Positions 1-5,487 of a stretch of 8,025 nt of DNA are shown piece by piece. Both the position numbers and the translations under genes were made by a program. Each line of letters starts with the position of its first letter. Within the stretch, counting starts at the first letter, position 1. The stretch spans positions 1 through 8,025 of the forward strand of contig URNF01000098.1 of the NCBI GenBank assembly GCA_900549155.1. Direction: 5' to 3'. Under the pieces are notes generated by a model. The model had not been told where the DNA came from. It saw only the letters and a program-made list of their open reading frames with translations, and did no database searches. Source of the stretch: an uncultured Oscillospiraceae bacterium (lineage in GTDB: Bacteria; Bacillota; Clostridia; Oscillospirales; Acutalibacteraceae).

Positions 1-456
1 GCGGTGGATCGTGTCCGGCTTCTTGCCGAGAAACACCCGCGTTTCCATCGGCTCGCGCAGCGGGTCAATGGGCGGATTGGTGACCTGGGACGCGTTCACG
101 AGAATGCGATCCCAATAGACGGGCAGCGGGTTCGGGTTGCCCATGGACGACAGCAAAACGCCGCCGGTTGCCGCCTGTTTGTAAATTTCCTTGATGGTGG
201 CGTCCTGCCAGTTGGCATTTTGCCGAAAAGCAGAGGGCGCGTCGGTGATCTGCAAAGCGCCCGTCGGACAGACGGCAACGCACCGCTGGCAGTTGACGCA
301 CTTGGCGGCGTCGCTTTTCATCAGCTGCCGCTTTTCATCAAAAAAGTGCACGCCGTTTGCACATTCTTTTTCGCAGATGCGGCAGTTTGTGCAAAGGGAG
401 ATGTCCCGCCGCACCGCAAAGTCGGCGGGGAGATAGTCGATCGGTCTTTTTGCCAT
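1..456 (-). CDS. Glutamate synthase FMN-domain protein with N-terminal 2[4Fe-4S] ferredoxin domain (partial, 3' end outside window)
   Basis: The 152 visible residues are open to the left edge. The protein begins MAKRPIDYLP. Two ferredoxin-type cysteine clusters follow: C22-x2-C25-x2-C28-x3-C32 and C53-x2-C56-x2-C59-x3-C63-P, the pattern of a two-[4Fe-4S] domain. After this come residues resembling the start of the glutamate synthase FMN-binding region (about 100-152, including GNPNPLPVYWD and NPPIDPLRE). In split glutamate synthases this subunit takes ammonia from the amidotransferase and reductively aminates 2-oxoglutarate to glutamate. The catalytic FMN barrel itself lies outside the window. 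The start ATG (456-454) overlaps the stop of the upstream amidotransferase gene by one base (TGATG), which points to translational coupling and a shared function. Family assignment is firm from the cysteine pattern plus the neighbour. The electron donor (ferredoxin or a GltD-like subunit) cannot be told here. Confidence 0.85.
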   Translation of the reverse strand, partial: MAKRPIDYLPADFAVRRDISLCTNCRICEKECANGVHFFDEKRQLMKSDAAKCVNCQRCVAVCPTGALQITDAPSAFRQNANWQDATIKEIYKQAATGGVLLSSMGNPNPLPVYWDRILVNASQVTNPPIDPLREPMETRVFLGKKPDTIHR

Positions 457-1547
457 CAGTACTGTCCCTCCTTCACCCGCACAATGACCGGCTCGCCGCC
501 GGCGGGGGCATACAGGTTTTCCGCCGCAGGCTCCAGCGCACGGATCGCCGCTTCCTCGCTGGCGATAAACATGCGGTCACCCTTTTCGGCAACCACCATG
601 GAGCGCAGCTTCAAACGGTCGCACAGCGCCATCAGTCCGCCCTCAAAGCCGAGAACGATGGAGAAAGGCCCCGTCACCAGCAGTCCCGCATAAACGGTGC
701 GCAGAAAGGTCATCTGCTCTCTTGCGGCGGGCGGGAGCTTTTCGATGGTGCTCCAGAAGGGCGCTGCCATGACGGCGGCAGCTTCCTCGAGCGTCAGCTT
801 CTGCCGCCGCAGAAGATAGTCGGCGATATAGGTGATGACCTCGGTATCGGTTTTGAGCGTACAGGTATAGCCGAACATTTCGATATAGCGGCGGTTGGCG
901 TCATAGGACGAAATTTCGCCGTTGTGCACCACGGTGTAGTCAAGCAGCGCAAACGGGTGCGCGCCGCCCCACCAGCCGGGCGTGTTGGTGGGATAGCGCC
1001 CGTGCGCCGTCCAGCAATAGGCACCGTAGTCCTCGAGCGCATAAAACGCGCCGACATCCTCAGGGAAGCCCACCGCCTTGAAAACGCCCATGTTCTTGCC
1101 GCTGGAAAAGACATAGGTGCCCTTGAAACGGGTGTTGATCTCCATGACCGTGCGGGCGACATATTCCCGCTCGTCCAGCTGCAGTCGCGTCAGAACGGAC
1201 GAGAGCGGCGCAACGAAATAGCGCCAGATGAGCGGGACATCCACGATGCGCGGATGGCGCCTGATCGGGATAGTCTCCGCCTTGACGATCTCAAAGCGAT
1301 CCTTGAGCAGCTGCTCACAGGCAACGCGCCCGTCGTTGTCATCATAGAAAATGTGCAGCGCATAGAATTCCTTATAGTCGGGATAGATCCCGTATCCCGC
1401 AAAACCGCCGCCGAGTCCGTTGGAACGGTCGTGCATGGGGATCATGCTTTTGATGATCCCCTCGCCGCTCATGCGCTCTCCCTCGCGGGAGATCACAGCG
1501 GATATGGCGCACCCCGACGGTATACGCACCTCTCCCTCTCGCAGCAT
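456..1547 (-). CDS. Class II glutamine amidotransferase subunit of split glutamate synthase
   Basis: This 363-residue protein should hydrolyse glutamine and pass ammonia to the FMN subunit encoded directly downstream. Ntn-hydrolase features are visible: the putative nucleophile Cys13 in PSGCAIS, a MHDRSNGLGGG stretch (38-48), HGRYPTN (182-188), the oxyanion-type HNGE (208-211) and KTDTEV (232-237). The length fits a stand-alone GltB N-terminal domain. The frame is open up to a GTG at 1568. The ATG at 1547 is preferred because AAAAAGGAG (1565-1557) lies 9 nt upstream of it, while the GTG has no Shine-Dalgarno sequence. With this start, 12 residues precede Cys13. In Ntn amidotransferases such as PurF and GltB the nucleophile is exposed by removing a short propeptide, so these 12 residues are probably a propeptide. 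Transcription is from the promoter at 1643-1671 through a leader containing an intrinsic terminator. The stop overlaps the next gene's start. Confidence 0.88.
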   Translation of the reverse strand: MLREGEVRIPSGCAISAVISREGERMSGEGIIKSMIPMHDRSNGLGGGFAGYGIYPDYKEFYALHIFYDDNDGRVACEQLLKDRFEIVKAETIPIRRHPRIVDVPLIWRYFVAPLSSVLTRLQLDEREYVARTVMEINTRFKGTYVFSSGKNMGVFKAVGFPEDVGAFYALEDYGAYCWTAHGRYPTNTPGWWGGAHPFALLDYTVVHNGEISSYDANRRYIEMFGYTCTLKTDTEVITYIADYLLRRQKLTLEEAAAVMAAPFWSTIEKLPPAAREQMTFLRTVYAGLLVTGPFSIVLGFEGGLMALCDRLKLRSMVVAEKGDRMFIASEEAAIRALEPAAENLYAPAGGEPVIVRVKEGQY

Positions 1548-1556
1548 TGTCCACAA

Positions 1557-1565
1557 CTCCTTTTT
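1557..1565 (-). promoter_or_regulatory. Ribosome binding site that decides the amidotransferase start
   Basis: Reading the minus strand, AAAAAGGAG is followed by 9 nt and ATG at 1547-1545. It lies inside the longer open frame that begins at GTG 1568, so it argues for the shorter, internal ATG start. Confidence 0.75.
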
Positions 1566-1570
1566 CACGC

Positions 1571-1627
1571 AAAAAAGCGTTCATTCCGAAAAAAGGGGAA
1601 ACTGTCCCCGTCGGAATGAACGCCTTT
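1571..1627 (-). terminator. Leader intrinsic terminator / probable attenuator of the glutamate synthase operon
   Basis: On the minus strand a perfect 13-bp stem is formed by GCGTTCATTCCGA (1623-1611) and its complement TCGGAATGAACGC (1589-1577). It is followed at once by T6 (1576-1571). In RNA the stem extends by a G-U pair and three A-U pairs. A second small hairpin, GGGGA/TCCCC with loop CAGTT (1609-1595), sits inside the loop and is itself followed by T6 (1594-1589). The structure lies about 10 nt after the expected transcription start and before the ribosome binding site, so it should stop most transcripts unless something prevents it. The hairpin and T-tract are seen directly; control by attenuation is inferred. 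No T-tract follows the hairpin on the plus strand, so it acts in one direction only. Confidence 0.8.
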
Positions 1628-1642
1628 GCTCATTACCGTATA

Positions 1643-1671
1643 AAGATAGCACAATCCGCCCTTCCTGTCAA
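1643..1671 (-). promoter_or_regulatory. Sigma-A type promoter of the glutamate synthase operon
   Basis: On the minus strand a perfect -35 TTGACA (1671-1666) is separated by exactly 17 bp from TATCTT (1648-1643). The TATCTT is preceded by TGC, an extended -10. The expected transcription start is near 1636, giving a leader of about 90 nt that contains the terminator hairpin and the ribosome binding site. Confidence 0.85.
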
Positions 1672-1711
1672 TGCGTTTTTGCAGGAATTTGCCGTCTTTC
1701 TGTCATTTTTA

Positions 1712-1738
1712 TGCCACTCTACAAACGGTAGAGTGGCA
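1712..1738. repeat. Perfect 11-bp inverted repeat (hairpin A)
   Basis: TGCCACTCTAC and GTAGAGTGGCA flank a 5-nt AAACG loop. There is no T-run after the stem on either strand: plus continues AAATTCCC and minus continues TAAAAATG. It is therefore not an intrinsic terminator. It lies about 40 bp upstream of the -35 box of the minus-strand promoter and about 120 bp upstream of the plus-strand operon start. It could be an operator, part of a structured plus-strand leader, or a remnant of a small repeat element. Confidence 0.7.
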
Positions 1739-1767
1739 AATTCCCGTATCGCGGGAAACGGGAATTT
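1738..1767. repeat. 9-bp inverted repeat with internal alternative pairing (hairpin B)
   Basis: AAATTCCCG (1738-1746) pairs with CGGGAATTT (1759-1767). The same left arm TTCCCG can instead pair with CGGGAA at 1752-1757, because CGGGAAA and CGGGAAT stand as a tandem direct repeat (1752-1765). The element begins on the last base of hairpin A, so the two form one compact block with mutually exclusive pairing options. Its function is not known. Confidence 0.6.
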
Positions 1768-1808
1768 CCGTTTGTCCGAGAATTAGAGTGTAAAGACGCA
1801 CCATGTCC

Positions 1809-1837
1809 TTTTCAAACGGGCATACTTTCAGTATGCT
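1809..1837 (+). promoter_or_regulatory. Weak candidate promoter of the acyltransferase/glycosyltransferase operon
   Basis: TTTTCA (1809-1814) is 17 bp from TATGCT (1832-1837). Each box matches 4 of 6 consensus bases. An overlapping extended -10-like TGCTATTTT (1834-1842) resembles the -10 regions of the two strong minus-strand promoters but has no -35 box at the right distance. The predicted start near 1844 would give a leader of under 20 nt that still includes the ribosome binding site. This is the best candidate in the intergenic region, but it is weak. Confidence 0.35.
1820..1836. promoter_or_regulatory. 17-bp palindrome, possible operator
   Basis: GCATACT-TTC-AGTATGC is a perfect 7-bp inverted repeat with a 3-nt centre. 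It covers the spacer and most of the -10 box of the candidate plus-strand promoter, a classic repressor position. It could instead be a weak hairpin followed by TATTTT in a transcript started further upstream. No specific regulator family is recognised. Confidence 0.45.
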
Positions 1838-1860
1838 ATTTTCGAAAGGGGGGGAGCGCC

Positions 1861-2640
1861 GTGCGCACACCGAAGGACGGCACCGTCGTCTATTACCGCG
1901 ATCCGCTGCGGGACGAATTTTCCGGCATCAGCCGAAAGCCGTTTGCGGTCGACAGCCGCTTTCCGTTTTTGCGGGAGGGGCGGCTCTATCGTTTTCTGAA
2001 ATTTCTGGTTTATCGCGTCGCCGTCACACCGGCTGCGTTTCTCTATTGCAAGGCGAAATTCCGCCTGCACATCGTGGGCAAGGAAAAGCTCAAAGGGCAG
2101 CGCGGGTATTTTCTCTACGGCAACCACACCCAAGCCCCCGCCGACGGCTTTCTGAGTGCCGTCATCCCGTTTCCGACCGAGTCGCATGTGCTGGTCAACA
2201 GCGACAATGTCGCCCTGCCCGGCACGCGCACGCTGATGCAGATGCTGGGCGCTTTGCCCATCCCCACCGTGCGGGACGGGTTTCCCGCATTTGAGACGGC
2301 GCTGCGGTATCACATCGAAAAGGGCAGATGCGTTGTCGTGTTTCCCGAAGCGCACATTTGGCCCTATGCCACCGTCATCCGCCCGTTCACGGCGGTGTCC
2401 TGTCGCTATCCCGTCGAGCTTTCCGCTCCCGCCTTCACGTTCACCGTCACCTACCGTGCGTCCAAGAGGGGAAAACCGCGCATGATCGTCTTTGTGGACG
2501 GCCCGTTCTTCGGCGAGGGGGACACGCGCAAGATGCGACAGCAGAACTTGCGTGACAAACTGCTTGCGGCGATGAAAAAACGCGCCGAAACGCCCGAAAA
2601 TCACGCATTCATTCGCTATGAACGGGAGGAAACGCCATGA
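1861..2640 (+). CDS. PlsC-like lysophospholipid acyltransferase (NHTQ...D / PEAHIWPY subfamily)
   Basis: This 259-residue protein starts at GTG 1861, just after an A3G7AG Shine-Dalgarno stretch (1846-1856). A hydrophobic segment at about 45-63 precedes the acyltransferase core and is a likely membrane contact. The core shows NH at 88-89 in GNHTQAPAD, with the partner acid at D95. The His-Asp spacing is therefore x5, not the x4 of the standard HX4D motif. The second block is FPEAHIWPY (161-169), with Ala where PlsC proteins usually have Gly (PEGT). A GALPIP block (130-135) lies between them. The family transfers acyl chains to lysophosphatidate or other hydroxyl acceptors at the cytoplasmic membrane face. 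From memory, related clostridial proteins share both motif variants, so they look like a subfamily trait and not decay. It is the first gene of a four-gene operon and its end overlaps the next start (ATGA). The acceptor is unknown. Confidence 0.82.
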   Translation: MRTPKDGTVVYYRDPLRDEFSGISRKPFAVDSRFPFLREGRLYRFLKFLVYRVAVTPAAFLYCKAKFRLHIVGKEKLKGQRGYFLYGNHTQAPADGFLSAVIPFPTESHVLVNSDNVALPGTRTLMQMLGALPIPTVRDGFPAFETALRYHIEKGRCVVVFPEAHIWPYATVIRPFTAVSCRYPVELSAPAFTFTVTYRASKRGKPRMIVFVDGPFFGEGDTRKMRQQNLRDKLLAAMKKRAETPENHAFIRYEREETP

Positions 2641-3464
2641 TCGCATTGCTCTATTGCGGCAACGGTGCCGTGTTCCCCGGCATGCTTCTGTCGCTTTTGT
2701 CGGTGACGGCGTACTGTAAAGCGCCGCTTCGGGTGCACATCCTCACGATGGATCTGACCGACACCGATCCGCGCTTCACCCCCGTCACGGAAAGACAGGC
2801 AGCGTTTTTGGAGAGTGAGCTGCAAAAGGTGAACGGCGAGAGCTGCGTCACACTGCACGACTGCGGCGCGCTCTTTCGCGAGACACTGGAAGAAAGTCCC
2901 AACGCCGCGACCGGCTATACACCGTATACGCTTTTGCGCCTGCTCATTGACCGCCTGCCGCAGCTGCCGGATCGCCTTTTGTATCTCGACACCGACACGG
3001 TGGCGCTGGCGGACATCACGCCCCTGTATCAGTTTGACCTTGCGGGGCGGGAATTTGCGGCGGCGCGCGATTTTCTCGGCAAGTTTTTCATACATCCGCG
3101 CTATATGAACGCGGGGGTGATGCTGTTTTCGCTGCCCGCACTGCGGGAGAGCGACCTGCTCACAAGGGCGCGCGCCCTCTGCTGCCGCAGAAAATTTCCC
3201 TTTCCCGATCAGGACGTGCTCAATCGGCTGGCGCGGCACAAGCGGTTTTTGCCGCGCCGCTTCAACGAGCAGTTTCGCGAGAAAAACGACACGGTCATCC
3301 GCCATTTTTCAAAGACCATTCGCCTTTTTCCCGTTTTCCACACCGTCAATGTCAAACCGTGGGACATCGACGGCATCCATGAGCAGTATCACACCGCGCG
3401 CTATGACGCGCTTTATGCGCGTTTTACGGCGGCACTTGCCGCCTTTGAGGAGGAGAATGTATGA
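2637..3464 (+). CDS. Glycosyltransferase family 8 (LPS galactosyl/glucosyltransferase-like)
   Basis: A 275-residue retaining GT8-type enzyme. It shows a Rossmann-like start (IALLYCGNG, 2-10), the metal/nucleotide-sugar DxD motif in YLDTDTVALADI (D118, D120), YMNAGVMLF (156-164) and PDQDVLN (190-196). A C-terminal HFSK (H223) and VKPW (239-242) complete the typical GT8 pattern. There is no signal peptide or membrane span, so it should work in the cytosol on a membrane-linked or soluble acceptor using UDP-glucose or UDP-galactose; the sugar cannot be told. GGGAGGA (2624-2630) lies 6 nt before the ATG. It overlaps the acyltransferase genes on both sides by 4 nt (ATGA), so the three proteins are probably made in step. 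Sitting between two acyltransferases suggests glycosylation of a lipid or acylation of a glycan. Confidence 0.88.
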   Translation: MIALLYCGNGAVFPGMLLSLLSVTAYCKAPLRVHILTMDLTDTDPRFTPVTERQAAFLESELQKVNGESCVTLHDCGALFRETLEESPNAATGYTPYTLLRLLIDRLPQLPDRLLYLDTDTVALADITPLYQFDLAGREFAAARDFLGKFFIHPRYMNAGVMLFSLPALRESDLLTRARALCCRRKFPFPDQDVLNRLARHKRFLPRRFNEQFREKNDTVIRHFSKTIRLFPVFHTVNVKPWDIDGIHEQYHTARYDALYARFTAALAAFEEENV

Positions 3465-4264
3465 CAAGAAGGGACGTTTTGGCACAGATCGCCCGCTGCG
3501 AGGCGGCGGGTACGTTTGATGTACACGTCGACCCCATCCCGCGCGAGCTGACGCTGCCCGTCGACGAAAGCTATCGCTATGTCGGACACCGCACGTTTTT
3601 TGAGGGCATCAAATATCGGCTCGAAAAGTTTTTCTGCGTGTGGCCGTTCACGTGGTATGAGAACACCTTTGTGCTGAAAACGCGGTATGTCGGGCGGAAA
3701 AATCTGCGCGGGCTGCGCGCGGCGGTGCTCACCTGCAACCATGTGGACAAATTCGACTGCCTGGCGGTGAAATACGGTGCGCGGCCGCACCGCACCTATG
3801 TGATGGCGGCGGACTTCAACAATATGCGCGGCTTTCTGGGTGAAATGATGCGCGCAGGCGACATGGTGCCGCTCAACACGACGATGCACGGCAGAATGCA
3901 GTTTGCCCGCGTGGTGGAAAAAATTCTCACCCGCCGCAAAAAGTTTTTGCTGGTCTATCCGGAAGCGGCGATGTGGTGGCACTATGAAAAGCCGCGACCG
4001 TATAAGGACGGCGCGTTCAGCTTCGCCGCGAAATACGGCGTGCCGGTCGTGCCGCAATTCATCACGTTCAAGGATATGAAAAAGACCGACGCCGAGGGGC
4101 TGCCGAAAAAGCAGTTCACCGTGCACATCGGCAAGCCTATCTATCCGAAAGCGGCACTTTCCCGCCGTGAGAACATCGCCTTTTTGCGGGAGGAGAGCTT
4201 CCGTTTCTGCAAGGAGACCTATGAGACCGTCTATGGAAAACCGTTATCATATGAGGAGCAGTGA
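3461..4264 (+). CDS. Second PlsC-like acyltransferase (NHVDKFD / YPEAAMWW subfamily)
   Basis: A 267-residue protein with a canonical HX4D motif, CNHVDKFD (H94, D99). Its second block is VYPEAAMWW (165-173), followed by KPRPYKDGAFSFA (177-189) and the VPVVPQF strand (194-200), the order expected in lysophospholipid acyltransferases. Here too Ala replaces Gly after PE. A moderately hydrophobic aromatic stretch (about 55-72, FFCVWPFTWYENTF) precedes the core and may bind the membrane. It is only distantly similar to the acyltransferase at 1861-2640 and differs in motif spacing, so it is not a recent duplicate and probably has a different acceptor or acyl position. GAGGAGGAG (3447-3455) stands 5 nt before the ATG, which overlaps the GT8 stop (ATGA). 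The gene ends 1 nt before the GT2 start. Confidence 0.83.
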   Translation: MTRRDVLAQIARCEAAGTFDVHVDPIPRELTLPVDESYRYVGHRTFFEGIKYRLEKFFCVWPFTWYENTFVLKTRYVGRKNLRGLRAAVLTCNHVDKFDCLAVKYGARPHRTYVMAADFNNMRGFLGEMMRAGDMVPLNTTMHGRMQFARVVEKILTRRKKFLLVYPEAAMWWHYEKPRPYKDGAFSFAAKYGVPVVPQFITFKDMKKTDAEGLPKKQFTVHIGKPIYPKAALSRRENIAFLREESFRFCKETYETVYGKPLSYEEQ

Positions 4265-4265
4265 C

Positions 4266-5441
4266 ATGGAAAAAATTTCTGTAATTTTGCCGTATTATCA
4301 TAACGGCGACACGATCGAGCGGTGCATCAACAGCATCCTGGATCAGACCTACAGCCATTTTGAGCTTTTGTGCGTCAGCGACGGCGCGGACGTGAAAACG
4401 ACCGCCGCCGTGCAGCGGCTGGCGCTCATGGACAGCCGCATTGTCCCACTGTCCGTGCTGCACGGGGGCGTGTCCCGCGCCCGCAACGAGGGACTTGCGC
4501 AGGCGGACGGGGACTATATCCAGTTTGTGGATGCGGACGACTGCCTGGAGCCGGACATGTTTGCCACCATGCTTGCGGCGCTGAAGCGCGAGGGGGCGGA
4601 CATCTGCGTTTGCGCCTTCGATCATCCCTGCCTCGGCGAATATGCGGGCGACCGCGTTTTCGATATGCGGGACACAGAGGAGATCTATGCCTATTATCAG
4701 CACACCTTTGCCGGGCACGTGCCGTGGAACAAGCTGTATCGCCGCGAAGTCATTAAAACGCCGTTCATCGAGGGCATGAAATTCTGCGAGGACGGCATGT
4801 TCGGCATCGCCAATATGTTCAACGCGAAAAAGATCGTGTCGGTGAGCGATGTTCTCTATCACTATTGCGTCGCTGCGCCGGATGCGGCGGAAAAATCCTG
4901 CATTGCGGAAATGGCGTGCGCGCCGTTTTGGGAGAGCCGTGACACCATTTGGTATCAGCGACGGGCGCTCATGCCCATTGCCGACGAAATTTTCCGCGCC
5001 CACCTGTCGGCACAGGATGCGGCGCGGTTCGGCACGGTGCGGCTTTTCGATTTCTTCCTGTGGGAAATGCTCATCTATGCGGGAAACGGCGCGCCCGACA
5101 GGGGACTGCGCATCGAGATGGAGCGGGTGCTTGCCGAGCCGGATTTTGTGCGCAGTGTGACCGACAAGGCGCGCTTCGGCGTTTTGCGGCGGCAGTGGTC
5201 GTCGCGGCAGGTGACGCTTTTCATCGACGGCCTGCGCGTGTTTTATGACGCGCCGCAGGGACTGCGGCCGTATTTTGCGGCGAGCTGCCTTTTTGCGGCA
5301 CTGTTCTTGCGGGCGGGGGACACACTGGACGAAAACGATCTTGCCGCCGCATCGCTTGCCGCCTTGCAGACCGAGGGAACGCCGGAAGCACGCTTTGTGT
5401 CGGCGTTTCTCGAAAAGAAGGTGCTGGAGCGCGGCGCATAA
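4266..5441 (+). CDS. Glycosyltransferase family 2
   Basis: A 391-residue inverting GT-A enzyme. The N-terminal domain shows ISVILPYYHNGDTIERCI (4-21), LLCVSDG (34-40), a GVSRARNEGL block (68-77) and the acidic VDADD motif (88-92) that binds the nucleotide-sugar and metal. It is followed by VPWNKLYRRE (152-161) and a CEDGMF segment (174-179), which carries the likely catalytic acids. Residues from about 195 on form a C-terminal region I cannot assign. No clear membrane span is seen. The frame is open upstream to 4167 inside the previous gene, but ATG 4266 is chosen because GAGGAG (4253-4258) stands 7 nt before it and GT2 homology begins at once. It is the last gene of the operon; its TAA is the first part of the terminator stem. 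It probably adds a sugar to the same envelope product as its neighbours. Confidence 0.85.
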   Translation: MEKISVILPYYHNGDTIERCINSILDQTYSHFELLCVSDGADVKTTAAVQRLALMDSRIVPLSVLHGGVSRARNEGLAQADGDYIQFVDADDCLEPDMFATMLAALKREGADICVCAFDHPCLGEYAGDRVFDMRDTEEIYAYYQHTFAGHVPWNKLYRREVIKTPFIEGMKFCEDGMFGIANMFNAKKIVSVSDVLYHYCVAAPDAAEKSCIAEMACAPFWESRDTIWYQRRALMPIADEIFRAHLSAQDAARFGTVRLFDFFLWEMLIYAGNGAPDRGLRIEMERVLAEPDFVRSVTDKARFGVLRRQWSSRQVTLFIDGLRVFYDAPQGLRPYFAASCLFAALFLRAGDTLDENDLAAASLAALQTEGTPEARFVSAFLEKKVLERGA

Positions 5442-5475
5442 AAACAGGACGGAGCGATTGCTCCGTCCTGTTTTT
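5440..5475. terminator. Bidirectional intrinsic terminator between convergent genes
   Basis: A perfect 16-bp stem (arms 5440-5455 and 5460-5475) with a GATT loop has a GC-rich core (CAGGACGGAGC) and A5/T6 ends. On plus, T6 follows the core stem; on minus, T5 does. It ends the plus-strand operon, whose stop codon overlaps the left arm, and lies 12 nt beyond the stop of the minus-strand gene at 5488. Confidence 0.95.
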
Positions 5476-5487
5476 TAGTTATTGTCG

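Larger units (their letters stand above)
1548..1860. other. Divergent intergenic region between the glutamate synthase operon and the acyltransferase/glycosyltransferase operon
   Basis: This 313-bp stretch has no convincing gene. From left to right it holds the amidotransferase ribosome binding site, its leader terminator and its promoter. Next come a direct imperfect repeat (1682-1695 and 1759-1771, CAGGAATTTGCCGT versus CGGGAATTTCCGT) and two abutting inverted repeats (1712-1738 and 1738-1767). Last are a 17-bp palindrome (1820-1836) inside a weak plus-strand promoter and a very G-rich ribosome binding site (1846-1856). It is visibly more AT-rich and more repeat-dense than the flanking genes. 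Confidence 0.8.

Noticed and set aside
1595..1610. ANTAR-type antiterminator hexaloop hairpin
   Set aside because: The inner hairpin can be drawn with an ACAGTT loop (A1, G4), but this needs a G-U closing pair. The second, tandem hairpin required by the ANTAR target pattern is absent.
357..1619. Long open plus-strand frame antisense to the amidotransferase
   Set aside because: It has no ribosome binding site and no recognisable domain. It is rich in Arg, His and Gly, as typical for the antisense of a GC-rich gene. The opposite strand carries clear amidotransferase motifs.
1595..1636. Glutamine (glnA-type) riboswitch in the leader
   Set aside because: CGTTCA is present, but the GGAAGTA-like core I recall for this aptamer class is missing. 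The sequence is fully explained by the terminator stem. An Infernal search would settle it.
1712..1767. Intrinsic terminators at hairpins A and B
   Set aside because: Neither stem is followed by a T-run on either strand, and the region lies between divergent genes where no terminator is needed.
1828..2646. 272-residue minus-strand frame antisense to the first acyltransferase
   Set aside because: No ribosome binding site or family resemblance; the plus strand holds clear NH...D and PEA acyltransferase motifs and ATGA coupling to the next gene.
4167..4265. N-terminal extension of the GT2 protein by 33 residues
   Set aside because: It lies wholly inside the preceding acyltransferase gene. A good GAGGAG stands 7 nt before ATG 4266, where GT2 homology starts.
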